Source of the DNA: CAVQBC01 sp963848415
GTDB lineage: Bacteria > Actinomycetota > Thermoleophilia > Solirubrobacterales > Solirubrobacteraceae
NCBI GenBank assembly: GCA_963848415.1
Contig: CAWKDN010000001.1
Location: forward strand, 3,162,001 to 3,226,000
Length of the DNA stretch: 64,000 bases
Direction: 5' to 3'
The position numbers and the translations under genes are program-made. Positions 48,541 through 57,405 of the stretch are shown here, piece after piece. The notes beneath the pieces were generated by a model. That model was given only the letters and a program-made list of their open reading frames with translations. It searched no databases and was not told the origin of the DNA. How positions within the stretch are numbered: position 1 is the first letter of the stretch; the number at the start of each line of letters is the position of its first letter.

Positions 48541-49797
48541 CTAGTTCGGTGCCATCGGGACCTGCATGCCCTGCGTGACCTGGTGCGGCTTGCCCTCGGC
48601 CGTCGGGGCGGGGTCGAAGTCGAAGATCCGCCGCGGGATGTAGACGGTCGCGCACGAGTTCGGGATGTCGACCACCCCGGACAGCCGCCCCTCGATCGGC
48701 GCCGAGCCGAGGATCATGTAGGCCTGGATGTCGGTGTAGCCGAACTTCATCAGGTAGTCGATCGCGTGGTGGCAGGCGCGCTCGTAGGAGAGCTGGGAGT
48801 CCAGGTAGTGCTGCTTGCCCTCGAGGTCGACCGACACGCCGGAGAACGCCAGCCACTCGGAGTACTGCGGGTCGCGCAGGCCCGGCATGAAGATCGCGTT
48901 CTCAGAGACGCCGTAGATCTCCATCCCGCCCTTGATCAGGTCGACGTGCAGGTCCATGAACCCGCCCATCTCGATCGCCCCGCAGAAGGTGATCTCGCCG
49001 TCGCCCTGGGAGAAGTGCAGGTCGCCGAAGGACAGGTTCGCGCCCGGCACGAACACCGGGTAGAAGACGCGCGTGCCGGCGGTGAAGTTCTTGATGTCCT
49101 GGTTGCCGCCGTTCTCGCGCGGCGGGGCGGTCCGCGCCCCCTCGCCGGCGACGCGGTCGAACTCGTCGCCCTCCAGCGTGCCGAGGATCGCGGAGTCCGG
49201 CAGCGGCGGCAGCGCCAGCGGCGGCACCCGGTCGGGGTCGGTGGCGATCAGGTCGGTCTCGCGCTTGGTCCACTTCGCCAGCAGCTCGGCGGAGGGCGCG
49301 GTGCCCATCAGGCCGGGGTGGTGGATGCCGACGTAGGAGCACTCGGGGATGTGGCGCGAGGTGGCCACGTCGCCGGTGAAGTCCCAGATGACCTTGTAAG
49401 CGTCGGGGAAGCGGTCGGTGAGGAAGCCGCCGCCGTTGGTCTTGGCGAAGACGCCGGTGTAGCCCCAGCCCATGCCGGACAGCGGCCCCTCGTCCTCCTG
49501 GTCGCAGGCGTCGATCTCGAGGATGTCGACGATCAGCAGGTCGCCCGGCTCGGCGCCCTCGACGTGGAAGGGCCCGCTGAGCACGTGGACGCCCGGCAGC
49601 GGCGCGTTGCGGACGTCGTCGGCGGAGTCGTCGTTCTTGATCGCGCCGTCGAACCACTCGCGGCAGTCCGCCCGGAAGACGTCGCCCGGCTTGACCGTGA
49701 CCGGCGCCGGGATGTCCGGGTGCCAGCGGTTGTGCCCGACGTGCTTCTGATCGGTGAACTTCTTCGAGTTGTCCAGCGGGAACAGGTTGCGAGGCAC
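48541..49797 (-). CDS. fmdA: Formamidase/acetamidase (FmdA/AmdA family)
   Basis: A 418-residue amide hydrolase that releases ammonia from formamide or acetamide. Family motifs are HNRWHPDIPAPVTVKPGD near 21, GPFHVEGAEPGDLLIVDILE near 75, SYVGIHHPGLMGTAPS near 155, and FGDLHFSQGDGEITFCGAIE near 265 (metal and catalytic region). The GTG at 49797 is chosen for the AGGAGGAG just upstream; longer frames are unlikely. The gene is followed by an fmdB-like gene. With nearby cyclase-type (formamidase-like) hydrolases it could process formamide released in catabolism; this is inference. Confidence 0.9.
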   Translation of the reverse strand: MPRNLFPLDNSKKFTDQKHVGHNRWHPDIPAPVTVKPGDVFRADCREWFDGAIKNDDSADDVRNAPLPGVHVLSGPFHVEGAEPGDLLIVDILEIDACDQEDEGPLSGMGWGYTGVFAKTNGGGFLTDRFPDAYKVIWDFTGDVATSRHIPECSYVGIHHPGLMGTAPSAELLAKWTKRETDLIATDPDRVPPLALPPLPDSAILGTLEGDEFDRVAGEGARTAPPRENGGNQDIKNFTAGTRVFYPVFVPGANLSFGDLHFSQGDGEITFCGAIEMGGFMDLHVDLIKGGMEIYGVSENAIFMPGLRDPQYSEWLAFSGVSVDLEGKQHYLDSQLSYERACHHAIDYLMKFGYTDIQAYMILGSAPIEGRLSGVVDIPNSCATVYIPRRIFDFDPAPTAEGKPHQVTQGMQVPMAPN

Positions 49798-49927
49798 AGT
49801 CGACTCCTCCTGCTTCGTGGTTCCGCTTGCATACGGACCGCCCGCTCGGCGACCCCCCCGCAGCCACCCCACCGGATCGCGGCGGTGCTGTCAACCCCGG
49901 CTTGCCCGACCGCGCGTCGAGCGCGCT

Positions 49928-51478
49928 TCACCACTCGGGCGAACGACCGGCCGGCTGTCGCGCCGGCCGGATGCCCTGTGCGAAGCGGAACCGCCCGTCG
50001 GGGTCGTAGCGGGCCTTGATCCGCTGCAGCCGCGGGTAGTTGACGCCGTAGTAGGCGTGCTCCCAGTCCTCGAGGCCGCGGTCGATGTAGTTCTGGTAGC
50101 TGTAGCCCGAGACGTGCGGGCGCATGGCGGCATAGATGCCGCGCGCCCAGGCGATGTTCGCCCGCGCGACCGACGGCGGGTCCTGCGCGCCCCAGAAGTT
50201 CAGGTAGACGATGTGGCTCAGCGCGTCGCGGTGCACGAAGGCGGTCGCGCGCGCGGGGATCCGGTTGACCGCCGAGCGCGGGCCGATCGCCTCGATCTGC
50301 ACCCCGCCCTCGTGGGCGCCGGCGCCGCCGGGCCAGCGCTCGATCCAGCCGAGCATCGTCTCGATCGCCGCGCGCGAGAGCGGCTCGCGCGCGAAGTCCG
50401 AGCGCTGGTAGTTCGGGTACAGCGTCGTGTCGCAGGTCACGCCGCCGCCCGGTTGGACCGTGCAGCCGTCGGGCTTCCACGCCTGGGCGAAGGGCACGGT
50501 CTGCACCGTCGTCGTCAGCGGGCCGACGGCCAGCAGCGGCGCGAGCAGGTCGCGCAGGTCGGCCTGGGAGCCGTAGAAGATCCCGCCGGTGGTGGCGCGC
50601 AGCTGGTCGGGGCCGGTGCCGGAGGCCGGCGGCGTCTTGACGGCCCGGAAGGTGGACTCGGCCAGCGCGGCGGGCGCGGTGGGGATGCTGCGCTGCCAGG
50701 CTTCGAGCGCCTCGGTGGCGTCCGCCCACGCGAAGGTCAGGCCGAAGGTCGAGAGCTCCGGCGTCGGATGGGTCCGGAAGGTGAACTCGGTCGCGATCCC
50801 GAAGTTGCCGCCGCCGCCGCCGCGGCAGGCCCAGAACAGCGCCGGCTCGGTGTCCTCGTCGCAGCGCACGACGCTGCCGTCGGCGAGCACGACCTCGGCC
50901 GAGACCATCGAGTCGACCAGCAGCCCGCCGGTGCGCGTCATGTGGCTGAAGCCGCCGCCGAGCGCCAGCCCGCCGACGCCGACCGTCGGGCAGGTGCCGG
51001 TCGGGATCGAGAGCTGCTCGGCGAGGATCAGGTCCTCGTAGACCGACAGGTTGTTCGCGCCCGCGCCCACGCGCACCGTGCCGGCCCGGCGGTCGACGGC
51101 CACGCCGGCCATGCGCGAGACGTCGGCGACGATGCCGCGCGTGTTGCAGTAGCCCTCGAAGGAGTGGCGGCCGCTGCGGGCCGAGAGCGGCCAGTCGCGC
51201 GCGCAGGCGAACTCGATCACGCGGGCGACGTCGCGCGGGGTCTCGCAGAAGGCGATCGCGCGCGGCGGCACATCCAGGCGGACGTTCCACAGCTGCGCCG
51301 CGGCGCCGTAGCCGCTGTCGCCGGGAACGACGAGCGGGCCGCGCAGCTGCCGCGCGAGCCGCTGCAGCGTCGCGCGCGGCCGGCGGCCGAGCGCCGGGGC
51401 GCCGGTGAGGCCCGCGGCGGCGGCGCCGGCGATGGCGGCGCCCGCGCGCGCGAGCAGCCGCCGCCGGCTGAGGGTCAT
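49928..51478 (-). CDS. Tat-exported FAD-binding oxidoreductase, berberine bridge enzyme (BBE) type
   Basis: A 516-residue flavoprotein. A Tat signal leads (SRRRLLARAGAAIAGAAAAG, then ALG). The FAD domain shows SARSGRHSFEGYCNTRG, whose His is the usual 8-alpha attachment residue, and PTGTCPTVGVGGLALGGG, whose Cys is the second attachment residue, so a bicovalent flavin is likely. The BBE C-terminus NYPRLQRIKARYDPDGRF is present. Relatives oxidise sugars or secondary metabolites with oxygen. ATG overlaps the upstream enoyl-CoA hydratase stop by 4 nt. Substrate unknown. Confidence 0.9.
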   Translation of the reverse strand: MTLSRRRLLARAGAAIAGAAAAGLTGAPALGRRPRATLQRLARQLRGPLVVPGDSGYGAAAQLWNVRLDVPPRAIAFCETPRDVARVIEFACARDWPLSARSGRHSFEGYCNTRGIVADVSRMAGVAVDRRAGTVRVGAGANNLSVYEDLILAEQLSIPTGTCPTVGVGGLALGGGFSHMTRTGGLLVDSMVSAEVVLADGSVVRCDEDTEPALFWACRGGGGGNFGIATEFTFRTHPTPELSTFGLTFAWADATEALEAWQRSIPTAPAALAESTFRAVKTPPASGTGPDQLRATTGGIFYGSQADLRDLLAPLLAVGPLTTTVQTVPFAQAWKPDGCTVQPGGGVTCDTTLYPNYQRSDFAREPLSRAAIETMLGWIERWPGGAGAHEGGVQIEAIGPRSAVNRIPARATAFVHRDALSHIVYLNFWGAQDPPSVARANIAWARGIYAAMRPHVSGYSYQNYIDRGLEDWEHAYYGVNYPRLQRIKARYDPDGRFRFAQGIRPARQPAGRSPEW

Positions 51479-52272
51479 TCGCCCCGCCAGATCGGCGCGC
51501 GCTTCTCCAGGAAGGCGGTCATGCCCTCCTGGGCGTCGCAGGTCATGGCGTTGGTGGCCATCGTCTCGCTCATGTGCCGGTAGGCCTCGTCCTGCGGCAG
51601 GTCGATCTGCTCGTAGAAGGCGGCCTTGCCGATCGCCATGGTCAGCGGGCTGGAATCGGCGATCCGCTCGGCCAGGCGGGCGACCTCGGCGTCGAGCGCC
51701 TCGGGCGCCACGACCCGGTTGACCAGCCCCCAATCCGCGGCCGTCGCCGCGTCGACCGGCTCGCCGGTCAGCAGCATCTCCAGCGCGCGCTTGCGCCCGA
51801 TCGCGCGCGAGAGCGGCACCATCGGCGTCGAGCAGAAGAGCCCGATCCGCACCCCCGGGGTGGCGAAGGTCGCGACGTCGGCCGCCACCGCGAGGTCGCA
51901 GGCGGCGACGAGCTGGCAGCCGGCGGCGAACGCGCTGCCGTGCACCGCCGCGACGACGGGCTGCGGGACGCGCTGGACGGCCTGCATCAGCCGCTCGCAG
52001 GTGGCGAAGATCTCGCGCTCGGCCTCGAGCGTGCGCTCGACCAGCTCGGAGAGGTCGTGGCCCGCCGAGAAGGCGGGGCCCTCGCCGCGCAGGACGATCA
52101 CGCGCGCCTCGGGCCGCGCCGCCTGGCGCTCGAGCTCGGCGGTCAGCTCCTCCATCAGGGCGACCGAGAGGGCGTTGCGCTGGCGAGGGCGGTCGAGCGT
52201 GATCGTGGTGGTCGCGCCCTGCTCGTCGACGCGCAGGTGCTCGCGGGGTGGGGCGCTGGTCGGGACGGACAC
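51475..52272 (-). CDS. Enoyl-CoA hydratase/isomerase family protein
   Basis: A 265-residue crotonase-fold protein. VIVLRGEGPAFSAGHDLSEL near 58-77 forms the first oxyanion loop, and AAVHGSAFAAGCQLVAACDL near 100-120 the second. The usual catalytic Glu of hydratases (near ACDLAVAADVATFATPGVRI) is not clearly present, so isomerase, hydrolase or lyase activity is possible. An AGGAGG ribosome site precedes the GTG at 52272. It is the first gene of a two-gene unit with the Tat flavoprotein. Confidence 0.88.
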   Translation of the reverse strand: MSVPTSAPPREHLRVDEQGATTTITLDRPRQRNALSVALMEELTAELERQAARPEARVIVLRGEGPAFSAGHDLSELVERTLEAEREIFATCERLMQAVQRVPQPVVAAVHGSAFAAGCQLVAACDLAVAADVATFATPGVRIGLFCSTPMVPLSRAIGRKRALEMLLTGEPVDAATAADWGLVNRVVAPEALDAEVARLAERIADSSPLTMAIGKAAFYEQIDLPQDEAYRHMSETMATNAMTCDAQEGMTAFLEKRAPIWRGE

Positions 52273-52299
52273 TGCTCGCCTCCTGGGCTTGCTCGCGGT

Positions 52300-52331
52300 C
52301 TCGCCGGAGGGTACCCGTGCGCGCCGGCGAG
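52300..52331. promoter_or_regulatory. Dyad in the divergent gap between the enoyl-CoA hydratase and membrane-protein genes
   Basis: CTCGCCGG (52300-52307) and CCGGCGAG (52324-52331) flank a GGGTACCC palindrome (52309-52316). Read on the minus strand, TACCCT could be the -10 of the hydratase gene, with a leader of about 29 nt. A possible operator; no regulator is adjacent. Confidence 0.35.
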
Positions 52332-52430
52332 GGGGAGTCGGGACGGCGGTGTCGAATGCGTCGGGCAATGTCTGCCCACGCCACCCCACGGCGCGCGCCG
52401 ACCACCCGGCCTGCCACCATCTGAGAGCCA

Positions 52431-53113
52431 GTGGCGACCCGCCGACGCGACACGACGAACAGCAGAGTGGAAGCCTGGCCCGGCCTCGTCGCCCTCGGGG
52501 CCCTCCTGCTTCTCGTCAGCCTGTTCCTCGACTGGTACGAGCCGGGCGTGACCGCCTGGACGGCCTTCGAGGCCTGGGACCTGATCCTCGCGGCGCTGGC
52601 CGTCGCGGCGCTCGTGGCTTCGGCCGGGCTGCTCGCGCCCGAGCTGGCCTACGTCGACCGAGCGTGGCTCGCGCCCGCCGCGGCGGCGCCGCTGATCATC
52701 GTCGTGGCCGAGATGCTCAACCCCCCGCCGGCGGTCGACGGGGCGGCGCCCGAGCTGGGCGCCTGGCTGGCGCTGGCCAGCACGCTGCTGATGGCGGCCG
52801 GCGCGATCCTGACCTTCGGGCGCGTCCACTTCGCCGTCGAGGTCGAGCGGCGCGACCCGCGCCGGCGCGTGCAGGCCGTCGACAGCCGGCGCGACCGGAC
52901 CAGCGACTCGCCCGCCGTGCCCAGCCCGGCCGCGGAGAGCCGGCGCGCCGAGGGGACCGGAGTGCCGGGGCCGGAGGCCGGCGAGCCGGACGAAAGCCGC
53001 CGGCCGAGCGCCGCCGCGGCCGCAGCTGGCTGCAACGAGAAGCGGACGAGGCCGCGGCCGAGCCGGCGGCGGGCGAGGACCCCGAGCAGCGGCCGGGCGC
53101 CGGGCGCGGCTGA
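52431..53113 (+). CDS. Four-helix membrane protein with disordered tail, possible frameshift near the 3' end
   Basis: GTG start. The first about 135 residues hold four hydrophobic helices (LVALGALLLLVSLFLDWYEP, LILAALAVAALVASAGLLAP, LAPAAAAPLIIVVAEML, LALASTLLMAAGAILTFG), a layout common in uncharacterised actinobacterial proteins. An Arg/Ser/Pro-rich tail follows. The frame used at the start stays open to 53894, deep inside the next gene, which is unlikely. Another frame carries WLQREADEAAAEPAAGEDPE and ends at a TGA overlapping the next ATG (53111-53115). I therefore suspect one base is missing around 52990-53040. Function unknown. Confidence 0.5.
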
Positions 53114-54933
53114 TGCCCGGGCGCCGCGAGCTCGGGTTCGAGGTCGAGCGCTTCGGCTGGACGACGGCCGACCGCCTCGAGGTCGTCGGGCGCTGGTACG
53201 GCCTGCGCGGCCGGCGCTTCGTGCGCCCGGTCCTGACGATCGCCGTCGGCGAGGACCGCCGCCGGCTCGTCGCCCTGCTCGAGCACAAGCCGTGGGCCCC
53301 CGCCGAGGGCGAGTCCTGGATCGCCGCCTTCGACTGGGCCGGCGAGCGCACCGGCGTCGGGCCGGCCGAGCTCGAGGTCGGGCGCAACCTCGTGGTCGAG
53401 TTGCCGCCCCCGCGGCTGCCGCGCCGGCGGCCCAAGCCCGCCGAGCCGCCGCCGGAGGCCCCCGTCGAGACCGACGCCGACGCGCCCGCGCTGCGCCCCG
53501 ACGAGGTCGACGAGCTCGAGGTCGAGCTGTGGCGCGTGCGGGCGGCGCTGGCCGCGGCGCGCGAGGACGCCGAGGCGGCACGGGCCGAGAACGACCGCGA
53601 CCGGGAGGGCGAGCGGGCCGAGCGCGAGCGGCTCGCGGAGGCGACGGCCGCGACCGAGAGCTCGTTGCGGGCCGACCTGGGCGAGCAGCAGCGACTCCAC
53701 GACGAGGTGGCGGCCGAGCGGACGCGGCTCGACGAGGAGCTGACCACCGCCAGGGCGGAGATCGACCAGCTCCGCGGCGAGTTCGCCGAGGCCGCCGAGG
53801 AGACCGAGCAGGCGCTCGCCCGCGAGCGCCAGGTGACGGCAAGCGTGCGCGAGGAGCTGGCCGCCACCCAGCGCGAGCTGTCGGACGCCCGTGAGGGCCA
53901 CGGCCGCGAGGCGCTGCGGCTGCGCGAAGAGGTCGAGCTGTGGCAGGGCCGCTTCGCGGAGGAGCAGCAGGCCCACCATCGCGTCCGCGGGGAGCTCGCC
54001 ACCACCCACGAGGAGCTCGCCGCGGCCGTCGCCCGTGACGATCCACCCGGCGCCGCGGAGCGCGCCGACGCGGCCGCCGCCGCGCGCGACGAGGCGCTCG
54101 CCGCGCTCGGCGCCGCGGCGCAGGAGCGCGACCGCACGCGCGACGAGCTGCTGCGCACGGTCCGCGAGCGCGACGAGGCGAAGCAGGCGCGCGACGACGC
54201 GGCCGGCGACCGCGATCGGGCGCTCGCCGCCCGCGACGCCGCCGAGGCCGCGCTCCGCGACGCGCGCGCGGCCTCGACCGAAGAGGACGCCCCGCCCGGC
54301 AACGGTGTCTCGGGCGAGACGACCACGGGTCGCCTGGCCCCGTTGCTCGGTCGCCGCCCGCCGCAGCCGCCGCCGGGCGACGCGCCGGGCGCCGACGCGG
54401 ACGACGTCACCCGACCCACCGCCGCGCTCTCGCGTACCCCGGCCGCCGGCCGGACGACCGACGCCGCCGCGCCCACCGGCGGCGTGGACGCCGGCCCGGA
54501 GGAGCCCACGGTCGAGGCGAACGGGAACGGCAACGGCAACGGCACGCCCGCCGAGCCGCTCGGCGCCCGCGTGGCCAGGGCGGTCAGCGAGACCGCCGAG
54601 CGCGCGGCCGGTCAACTCCAGCGGCTCACCGCCGGGAGCGCCGGCCGCACCGCGACCGAGGAGGAGGCGACGCCGGCCGGCGACGAGGCCGTGTCGCCGG
54701 TCACGCCCGAGTCGCCCGGCAGCCGCGCGCGGGCGCGCAGCGCCCGTGCCGCCGAGCTGGTCGCCAGGCGCAGCACCGCGAGCGAGGGCGGCCGCGCCGC
54801 GCGCGAGCCGGTGGCCCGGCGCTCGACGCAGGACGAGTCGCCCAAGGCGCTGTGGGCGATGCGCGTCGCCGCCCTGGCGCTCGTCGCCGTGATGCTGTTC
54901 GCGCTGGTGATCCTCGTCAGCGCGCTCGCCTGA
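53113..54933 (+). CDS. Large tail-anchored coiled-coil protein of unknown function
   Basis: A 606-residue protein in four parts: an N-terminal globular domain (about 1-100, GFEVERFGWTTADRLEVVGR, later EHKPWAPAEGESWIAAFDW); a long Ala/Glu/Arg coiled coil (about 135-395); a low-complexity Pro/Gly/Thr/Asn-Gly linker (to about 560); and a C-terminal helix (ALWAMRVAALALVAVMLFAL) ending at the last residue. The layout suggests a cytoplasmic rod anchored by its tail. The ATG overlaps the TGA that ends the alternative frame of the upstream gene. No known family recognised; it could organise envelope or division proteins. Confidence 0.75.
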   Translation: MPGRRELGFEVERFGWTTADRLEVVGRWYGLRGRRFVRPVLTIAVGEDRRRLVALLEHKPWAPAEGESWIAAFDWAGERTGVGPAELEVGRNLVVELPPPRLPRRRPKPAEPPPEAPVETDADAPALRPDEVDELEVELWRVRAALAAAREDAEAARAENDRDREGERAERERLAEATAATESSLRADLGEQQRLHDEVAAERTRLDEELTTARAEIDQLRGEFAEAAEETEQALARERQVTASVREELAATQRELSDAREGHGREALRLREEVELWQGRFAEEQQAHHRVRGELATTHEELAAAVARDDPPGAAERADAAAAARDEALAALGAAAQERDRTRDELLRTVRERDEAKQARDDAAGDRDRALAARDAAEAALRDARAASTEEDAPPGNGVSGETTTGRLAPLLGRRPPQPPPGDAPGADADDVTRPTAALSRTPAAGRTTDAAAPTGGVDAGPEEPTVEANGNGNGNGTPAEPLGARVARAVSETAERAAGQLQRLTAGSAGRTATEEEATPAGDEAVSPVTPESPGSRARARSARAAELVARRSTASEGGRAAREPVARRSTQDESPKALWAMRVAALALVAVMLFALVILVSALA

Positions 54934-54949
54934 TCAGCCGGCGAAGCGC
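54922..54949. terminator. Bidirectional hairpin over two adjoining stop codons
   Basis: GCGCT-CGCC (54922-54930) pairs with GGCG-A-AGCGC (54940-54949) around a 9-nt loop holding TGATCA, which is both the TGA of the coiled-coil gene and the TGA of gluQ on the other strand. One bulged A. Confidence 0.5.
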
Positions 54950-55815
54950 ACGGCCGCGCGCGGCACCGACGTCACGTCGAACCCCTCCAGCAGCTCGGGC
55001 GGGCCGACGGCGCCCGGCTGTCCCAGCGAGCGCGCCAGCCAGGCCCGCACCGCGGCGGGCTCGAGCTGGCGCAGCGTGACCGCGCCGTGGCGCTTGGCCA
55101 GGCGCGTCCCGTCCGGCCCGAGCACCAGGCCGACGTGCGCGTAGGCGGGCTCGGCGAGCCCGAGCAGGCGGGCGAGGAAGAGCTGGCGCGGGGTGGTCTC
55201 CAGCAGGTCGTCGCCGCGCACGACCTCGCCGATGCCCTGCGCGGCGTCGTCGACGATCGTCGCGAGGTTGTAGGCCGGCGCGCCGTCGTTGCGGCGCACC
55301 ACGAAGTCGTCGACGGCGCCCTCGAAGCGCCCGTGCAGCCGGTCGGTGAAGGCGACCCGCGCCGCCCCGGCGCGGACCCGCAGGGCCGGCGGGCGCCCCT
55401 CGGCCAGCCGCGCAGCCCGCTCGGCGGCGGTCAGCCGCAGGCAGGTGCCGGGGTAGGCGCCCTCTCCAAGCGGGCCGTGCGGCGCCGAGGCGGCCATGCG
55501 GATCTCGGCCCGCGTGCAGAAGCACTCGTAGGTGTTCCCGGCGACCCGCAGCGCCTCGATCGCCTCCTCGAAGAGCGCCAGGCGACGCGACTGCCAGGTG
55601 ACCTCGCCGTCCCAGTCGAGCCCGATCGCCGCCAGGTCGGCCAGCTGGGCCTCGGCGACTCCGGGGCGCACGCGGCCGGTGTCGAGGTCCTCCATGCGGA
55701 CCTCGAAGCGCGCTCCCTGCGAGCGGGCGAACAACCACGCCAGCAGCGCCGTGCGCAGGTTGCCGAGGTGCAGGACGCCGGTCGGGCTCGGAGCGAAGCG
55801 CCCGTCGGCGCTCAC
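54934..55815 (-). CDS. gluQ: Glutamyl-Q tRNA(Asp) synthetase
   Basis: A 293-residue truncated glutamyl-tRNA synthetase. It has the class I Rossmann core with FAPSPTGVLHLGNLRTALL (HIGH-type HLGN), a zinc-binding set (CFCTRAE, YPGTC) and LAKRHG as the KMSKS-type loop, but no anticodon-binding domain. That matches GluQ (YadB), which glutamylates queuosine of tRNA-Asp. Discriminating full GltX is straightforward since GltX is about 470-500 residues. The GTG overlaps the rmlC stop by 4 nt, so the two are co-transcribed though functionally unrelated. Confidence 0.9.
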   Translation of the reverse strand: MSADGRFAPSPTGVLHLGNLRTALLAWLFARSQGARFEVRMEDLDTGRVRPGVAEAQLADLAAIGLDWDGEVTWQSRRLALFEEAIEALRVAGNTYECFCTRAEIRMAASAPHGPLGEGAYPGTCLRLTAAERAARLAEGRPPALRVRAGAARVAFTDRLHGRFEGAVDDFVVRRNDGAPAYNLATIVDDAAQGIGEVVRGDDLLETTPRQLFLARLLGLAEPAYAHVGLVLGPDGTRLAKRHGAVTLRQLEPAAVRAWLARSLGQPGAVGPPELLEGFDVTSVPRAAVRFAG

Positions 55816-56366
55816 ATCCGGAAGGGCAGCGTGTCGGCCACCTCGGCCAGCGTCGGCGCCGTGCGGTCGCGCTCGGAGGAGCGCAGCTCGAGGTGCTCGG
55901 GCCAGTTGATGGCGACCGCGGGATCGTCGAAGCGGATGCCCGCCTCGGTCGCGGGGTCGTAGACGCTCGTGACCTTGTAGACGAAGTCGGCCAGCTCGGA
56001 GAGGACGCAGAAGCCGTGGCCGAAGCCGACGGGGATCCACAGCTGGCGGCCGCGCTCGTCGTCGAGCTCGATCGCCTCCCACTCGCCGAAGGTGGGCGAG
56101 TCGCGGCGCAGGTCGACCACGACGTCGAGCACGCGGCCGCGGGCGCAGCGCACCAGCTTGCCCTGGCCCGGCGAGGTCTGGAAGTGGATCCCGCGCACCG
56201 TGCCGCGGCCGGAGCGCGAGTGGTTGTCCTGCACGAAGGCGTCGGGGATGCCCAGCTCGCCCCAGCGGTCCGAGCGCCAGGTCTCCACGAAGAACCCGCG
56301 CTCGTCCCCGTGGACGTCGGGGGCGACCAGGACCGGTCCCTCCAGGCGTGTCTGCACCTGCTCCAT
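55812..56366 (-). CDS. rmlC: dTDP-4-dehydrorhamnose 3,5-epimerase
   Basis: A 184-residue cupin of exactly the family's usual size. It converts dTDP-4-keto-6-deoxyglucose to dTDP-4-keto-rhamnose for cell-surface rhamnose. RGIHFQTSPGQGKLVRCARG (catalytic His) lies near residue 57, LDVVVDLRRDSPTFGEW near 78 (catalytic Asp), IPVGFGHGFCVLSE near 110 and KVTSVYDPATEAGIRFDDP (Tyr acid) near 135. The other rml genes are not in the window. Start ATG at 56366, facing the RpiR gene across 83 bp. Confidence 0.92.
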   Translation of the reverse strand: MEQVQTRLEGPVLVAPDVHGDERGFFVETWRSDRWGELGIPDAFVQDNHSRSGRGTVRGIHFQTSPGQGKLVRCARGRVLDVVVDLRRDSPTFGEWEAIELDDERGRQLWIPVGFGHGFCVLSELADFVYKVTSVYDPATEAGIRFDDPAVAINWPEHLELRSSERDRTAPTLAEVADTLPFRM

Positions 56367-56449
56367 GCCGGCCGTGGATGCTGACAGGACATCTCTGCGC
56401 GCGAGCGGTGAAGGAACCACGGTGGCCACCGTCGAAACCCCTGGGCGCC

Positions 56450-57331
56450 ATGCCGAGGACCGCGCCTACCGCCTCCGCCGCGTCTCCCGCCCGCGGACAC
56501 CAGACCCTCTCCGCCTACATCGCCTCGCGCTTCGACGAGTTCTCGCGCTCGCAGAAGGACGTCGCCCAGTACGTGGTCGACCACCTCGACGAGGTCGCCT
56601 TCCACACCGCCGAGGAGCTCGCCCGCCGCGCGAACACCTCCTCCTCGACGGTCGTGCGGTTCTCCCAGGCGCTTGGCTTCGAGGGCTTCCCGGAGCTGCA
56701 GGAGGCCGCGCGCGAGGAGTACCGCCACCACCATCGCCAGACGGGCACGAGCAACGGCCACGTCGAGCCCACGCCGTTGTTCTCGCTCGACCAGAACCCG
56801 TTCGAGGCCGCCGTGGCCGCCGACCACGTCAACGTCGAGGACACCGCGCGCAAGGTGTCGCGCTCGCAGGTCGAGGGCGCGATCGAGTCGATCGCCGCGG
56901 CCGAGAAGGTGCTGATCGCCGGCACCGACCAGATGGCCTTCTTCGCCTCCTACCTGCGCCACCTGCTGATGCTGCTCGACATCCGCGCCGAGATCGCGGC
57001 GTCGCCGTCGCAGGAGGCGCTCTCGCGGCTCGGGCGGATCGACGAGCGCACGCTCGTGGTCGGGCTGAGCGCCGGGCGCCCGCATCCGCTGGTGGTGCGC
57101 GCGATGAAGATCGCCCGCCATCGCAAGGCCGCCACGCTCGCGATCGTCGACGCGACGCTCTCGGAGGTCTCCAAGCTCTCCGAGCGCACGCTGTACTACT
57201 CGTCGAACTCGCCCGCCTTCGTGCGCTCGCACACCGGTCTGCTGTCGGTCATCCAGGCGCTCGCCTACGGCGTCTACGCCCGCGACGCCGCGCAGTACGA
57301 CGACCGCATCAAGGCGTTCCGGCTCAAGTAG
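56450..57331 (+). CDS. MurR/RpiR family transcriptional regulator (HTH + SIS domains)
   Basis: A 293-residue regulator. The N-terminal HTH_6 domain covers about residues 20-90 (QKDVAQYVVDHLDEVAFHTA, TSSSTVVRFSQALGFEGFPE). A SIS sugar-phosphate-binding domain follows from about 125 (AAAEKVLIAGTDQMAFFASY, VVGLSAGRPHPLVVRAM, ATLAIVDATLSEVSKLSE). Such regulators sense phosphosugars. The ATG at 56450 is chosen; an in-frame GTG at 56408 is possible. It diverges from rmlC and precedes pdxS in the same direction by 74 bp, so the target is not obvious. Confidence 0.88.
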   Translation: MPRTAPTASAASPARGHQTLSAYIASRFDEFSRSQKDVAQYVVDHLDEVAFHTAEELARRANTSSSTVVRFSQALGFEGFPELQEAAREEYRHHHRQTGTSNGHVEPTPLFSLDQNPFEAAVAADHVNVEDTARKVSRSQVEGAIESIAAAEKVLIAGTDQMAFFASYLRHLLMLLDIRAEIAASPSQEALSRLGRIDERTLVVGLSAGRPHPLVVRAMKIARHRKAATLAIVDATLSEVSKLSERTLYYSSNSPAFVRSHTGLLSVIQALAYGVYARDAAQYDDRIKAFRLK

Positions 57332-57405
57332 CCCGCGGGGCGCACGCCGGGCTCGCGGTTTGGACTCGGCGGTCGCCCCGGGCGCGGCTATCCTGGCTGG
57401 CGACC

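Noticed and set aside
52431..53894. A 487-residue extension of the membrane protein through the coiled-coil gene
   Set aside because: Beyond about 53040 the translation is Arg/Pro/Ala-rich, typical of a shadow frame, and it overlaps a well-supported gene by about 780 bp.
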